Positions 5,995-6,368 of a stretch of DNA of 6,368 bases are shown here, one piece after another; the stretch's first letter is position 1; every line of letters begins with the position of its first letter. The position numbers and the translations under genes are program-made. The notes under the pieces were generated by a model. That model was not told where the DNA came from. It searched no databases and was given only the letters and a program-made list of their open reading frames with translations. Origin of the DNA: Methanofollis sp. (GTDB lineage Archaea; Halobacteriota; Methanomicrobia; Methanomicrobiales; Methanofollaceae); contig JAQVHG010000130.1 in the NCBI GenBank assembly GCA_028696365.1, forward strand, positions 1 through 6,368. The letters run 5' to 3'.

Positions 5995-6240
5995 TCACTC
6001 CACCCCTCGCCCTGCGTTCCACCCCTGTACCAGTCCGGCATAACACCGCTCGCAGAGCACCACATGCCCGTCGGCCGAGCGAAAGACCGCCCGGCCCTCG
6101 CCACAGACACCGCATCGCCCGAGATCGGTCTTCACCCTCGTGAACTCCTGGTGGTCCAGGACACCTGGCAACGTCTCTTGCAACACACCCTTCCGTTTTA
6201 CAGCCGTTTGCAGCAGTTTGCGGAAGGCGCTGCAACTCAA
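5995..6240 (-). CDS. Small zinc-ribbon protein, or C-terminal part of a frameshifted larger protein
   Basis: The frame from a TTG at 6240 encodes 81 residues with GC-rich third positions. The C-terminal half is a four-cysteine zinc ribbon: CGVC at 43-46 and CERC at 63-66, separated by 16 residues (RAVFRSADGHVVL), followed by YAGLVQGWNAGRGVE. The N-terminal part (FRKLLQ, then LPGVLDHQEFTRVKTDLGR) looks helical. I do not recognise a named family; such ribbons bind zinc and often contact DNA or protein partners, and similar small proteins occur, by my recollection, in accessory regions of methanogens. The TTG overlaps the stop of the preceding frame as TTGA, which fits translational coupling. 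Alternatively the reading frame should join the upstream fragment through the C-run at 6242-6247. The same frame is also open upstream to the window edge, but that extension is Gly/Ser/Asp-rich and unlike a protein core. Four intact cysteines argue for a functional domain. Confidence 0.65.
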   Translation of the reverse strand: MSCSAFRKLLQTAVKRKGVLQETLPGVLDHQEFTRVKTDLGRCGVCGEGRAVFRSADGHVVLCERCYAGLVQGWNAGRGVE

Positions 6241-6368
6241 CGGGGGGCGTGACTCCGGCCGATCGGGTTTATCTCCATCTCTCGACGAGATCGACCGATC
6301 GTTTGCAACATTTTGGATATCGCACCCACCCGTACCCGCAGACCCATGAGGATCCTGGCTACTGTGTG
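6237..6368 (-). CDS. C-terminal fragment of a helix-turn-helix-like protein, start beyond the right edge
   Basis: Forty-three codons enter from the right edge and stop at TGA 6239-6237. The peptide contains VARILMGLRVRVGAISKMLQ, then TIGRSRREMEINPIGRS, which has the alternation of small, hydrophobic and basic residues of an HTH with ISKMLQTIG as a possible recognition helix. The neighbouring frames over the same bases give less protein-like sequence. No start codon or ribosome binding site can be assigned. It either ends here and overlaps the zinc-ribbon gene by a TTGA junction, or is the N-terminal part of the same protein, interrupted at the run of six C. HTH assignment is inference from a short fragment. 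Confidence 0.45.
   Translation of the reverse strand, partial: HTVARILMGLRVRVGAISKMLQTIGRSRREMEINPIGRSHAPR

Noticed and set aside
5807..6252. Long open frames of 128 codons (plus) and 142 codons (minus) over the zinc-ribbon gene
   Set aside because: Both are shadows: the frame with paired CxxC motifs and natural codon use is 5995-6240 on the minus strand. The 142-codon frame would also run into AT-rich non-coding DNA.
1..6368. A CRISPR array or leader near the cas genes
   Set aside because: No regularly spaced 25-40 bp repeats are visible anywhere in the window; the TTGCAAAAAAA pair is too short and has only two good copies.

Overview
The window looks like accessory (defence-rich) DNA from a fairly GC-rich euryarchaeal methanogen, most likely of the Methanomicrobia. 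This is an inference from the gene content (a type I-D CRISPR core with a Csa3 regulator), the GC-rich third codon positions, GTG/TTG starts, and GC-rich intergenic hairpins of a kind I associate with Methanomicrobiales genomes. No taxonomic marker gene is present.

Left part (1-3703): a CRISPR-Cas locus. On the minus strand, cas6 (crRNA-processing endoribonuclease) is followed with an 11-bp overlap by cas10d/csc3, the large subunit of the type I-D effector, which runs off the left edge after 688 codons. Divergently, on the plus strand, lies csa3, a CARF plus winged-helix regulator. The 131-bp divergent intergenic region holds two TTGCAAAAAAA copies spaced exactly 30 bp apart. No CRISPR array, adaptation gene (cas1/2/4), cas3', csc1 or csc2 is present; if the locus is complete they lie outside, probably to the left.

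Middle (3704-4131): a gene-free stretch with GC-rich hairpins, including a nested palindrome about 71 bp long. It looks like an intergenic repeat element.

Right-centre (4132-5775): a minus-strand two-gene module. An XRE-type HTH fused to an ImmA/IrrE-like zinc metallopeptidase (HELGH) is followed immediately by a PIN-domain toxin-like gene. The PIN gene is broken by a single extra A; removing it restores the fourth acidic motif (SGDGPLRRAA) and a 170-residue protein. An operator-like inverted repeat (GTTTACAAA...TTTGTAAAC) with a third half-site lies just upstream of the module.

Right edge (5995-6368): a minus-strand gene ending in a four-cysteine zinc ribbon, preceded in another frame by a helix-turn-helix-like fragment that runs off the window. 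The two meet at a run of six C and may be one frameshifted gene or two overlapping genes.

Together: Cas6 would make the guide RNAs and Cas10d would act in the interference complex, with Csa3 as a ligand-responsive regulator. The XRE-peptidase/PIN pair looks like a toxin-antitoxin-like or stress-regulated module whose toxin half is inactivated here.
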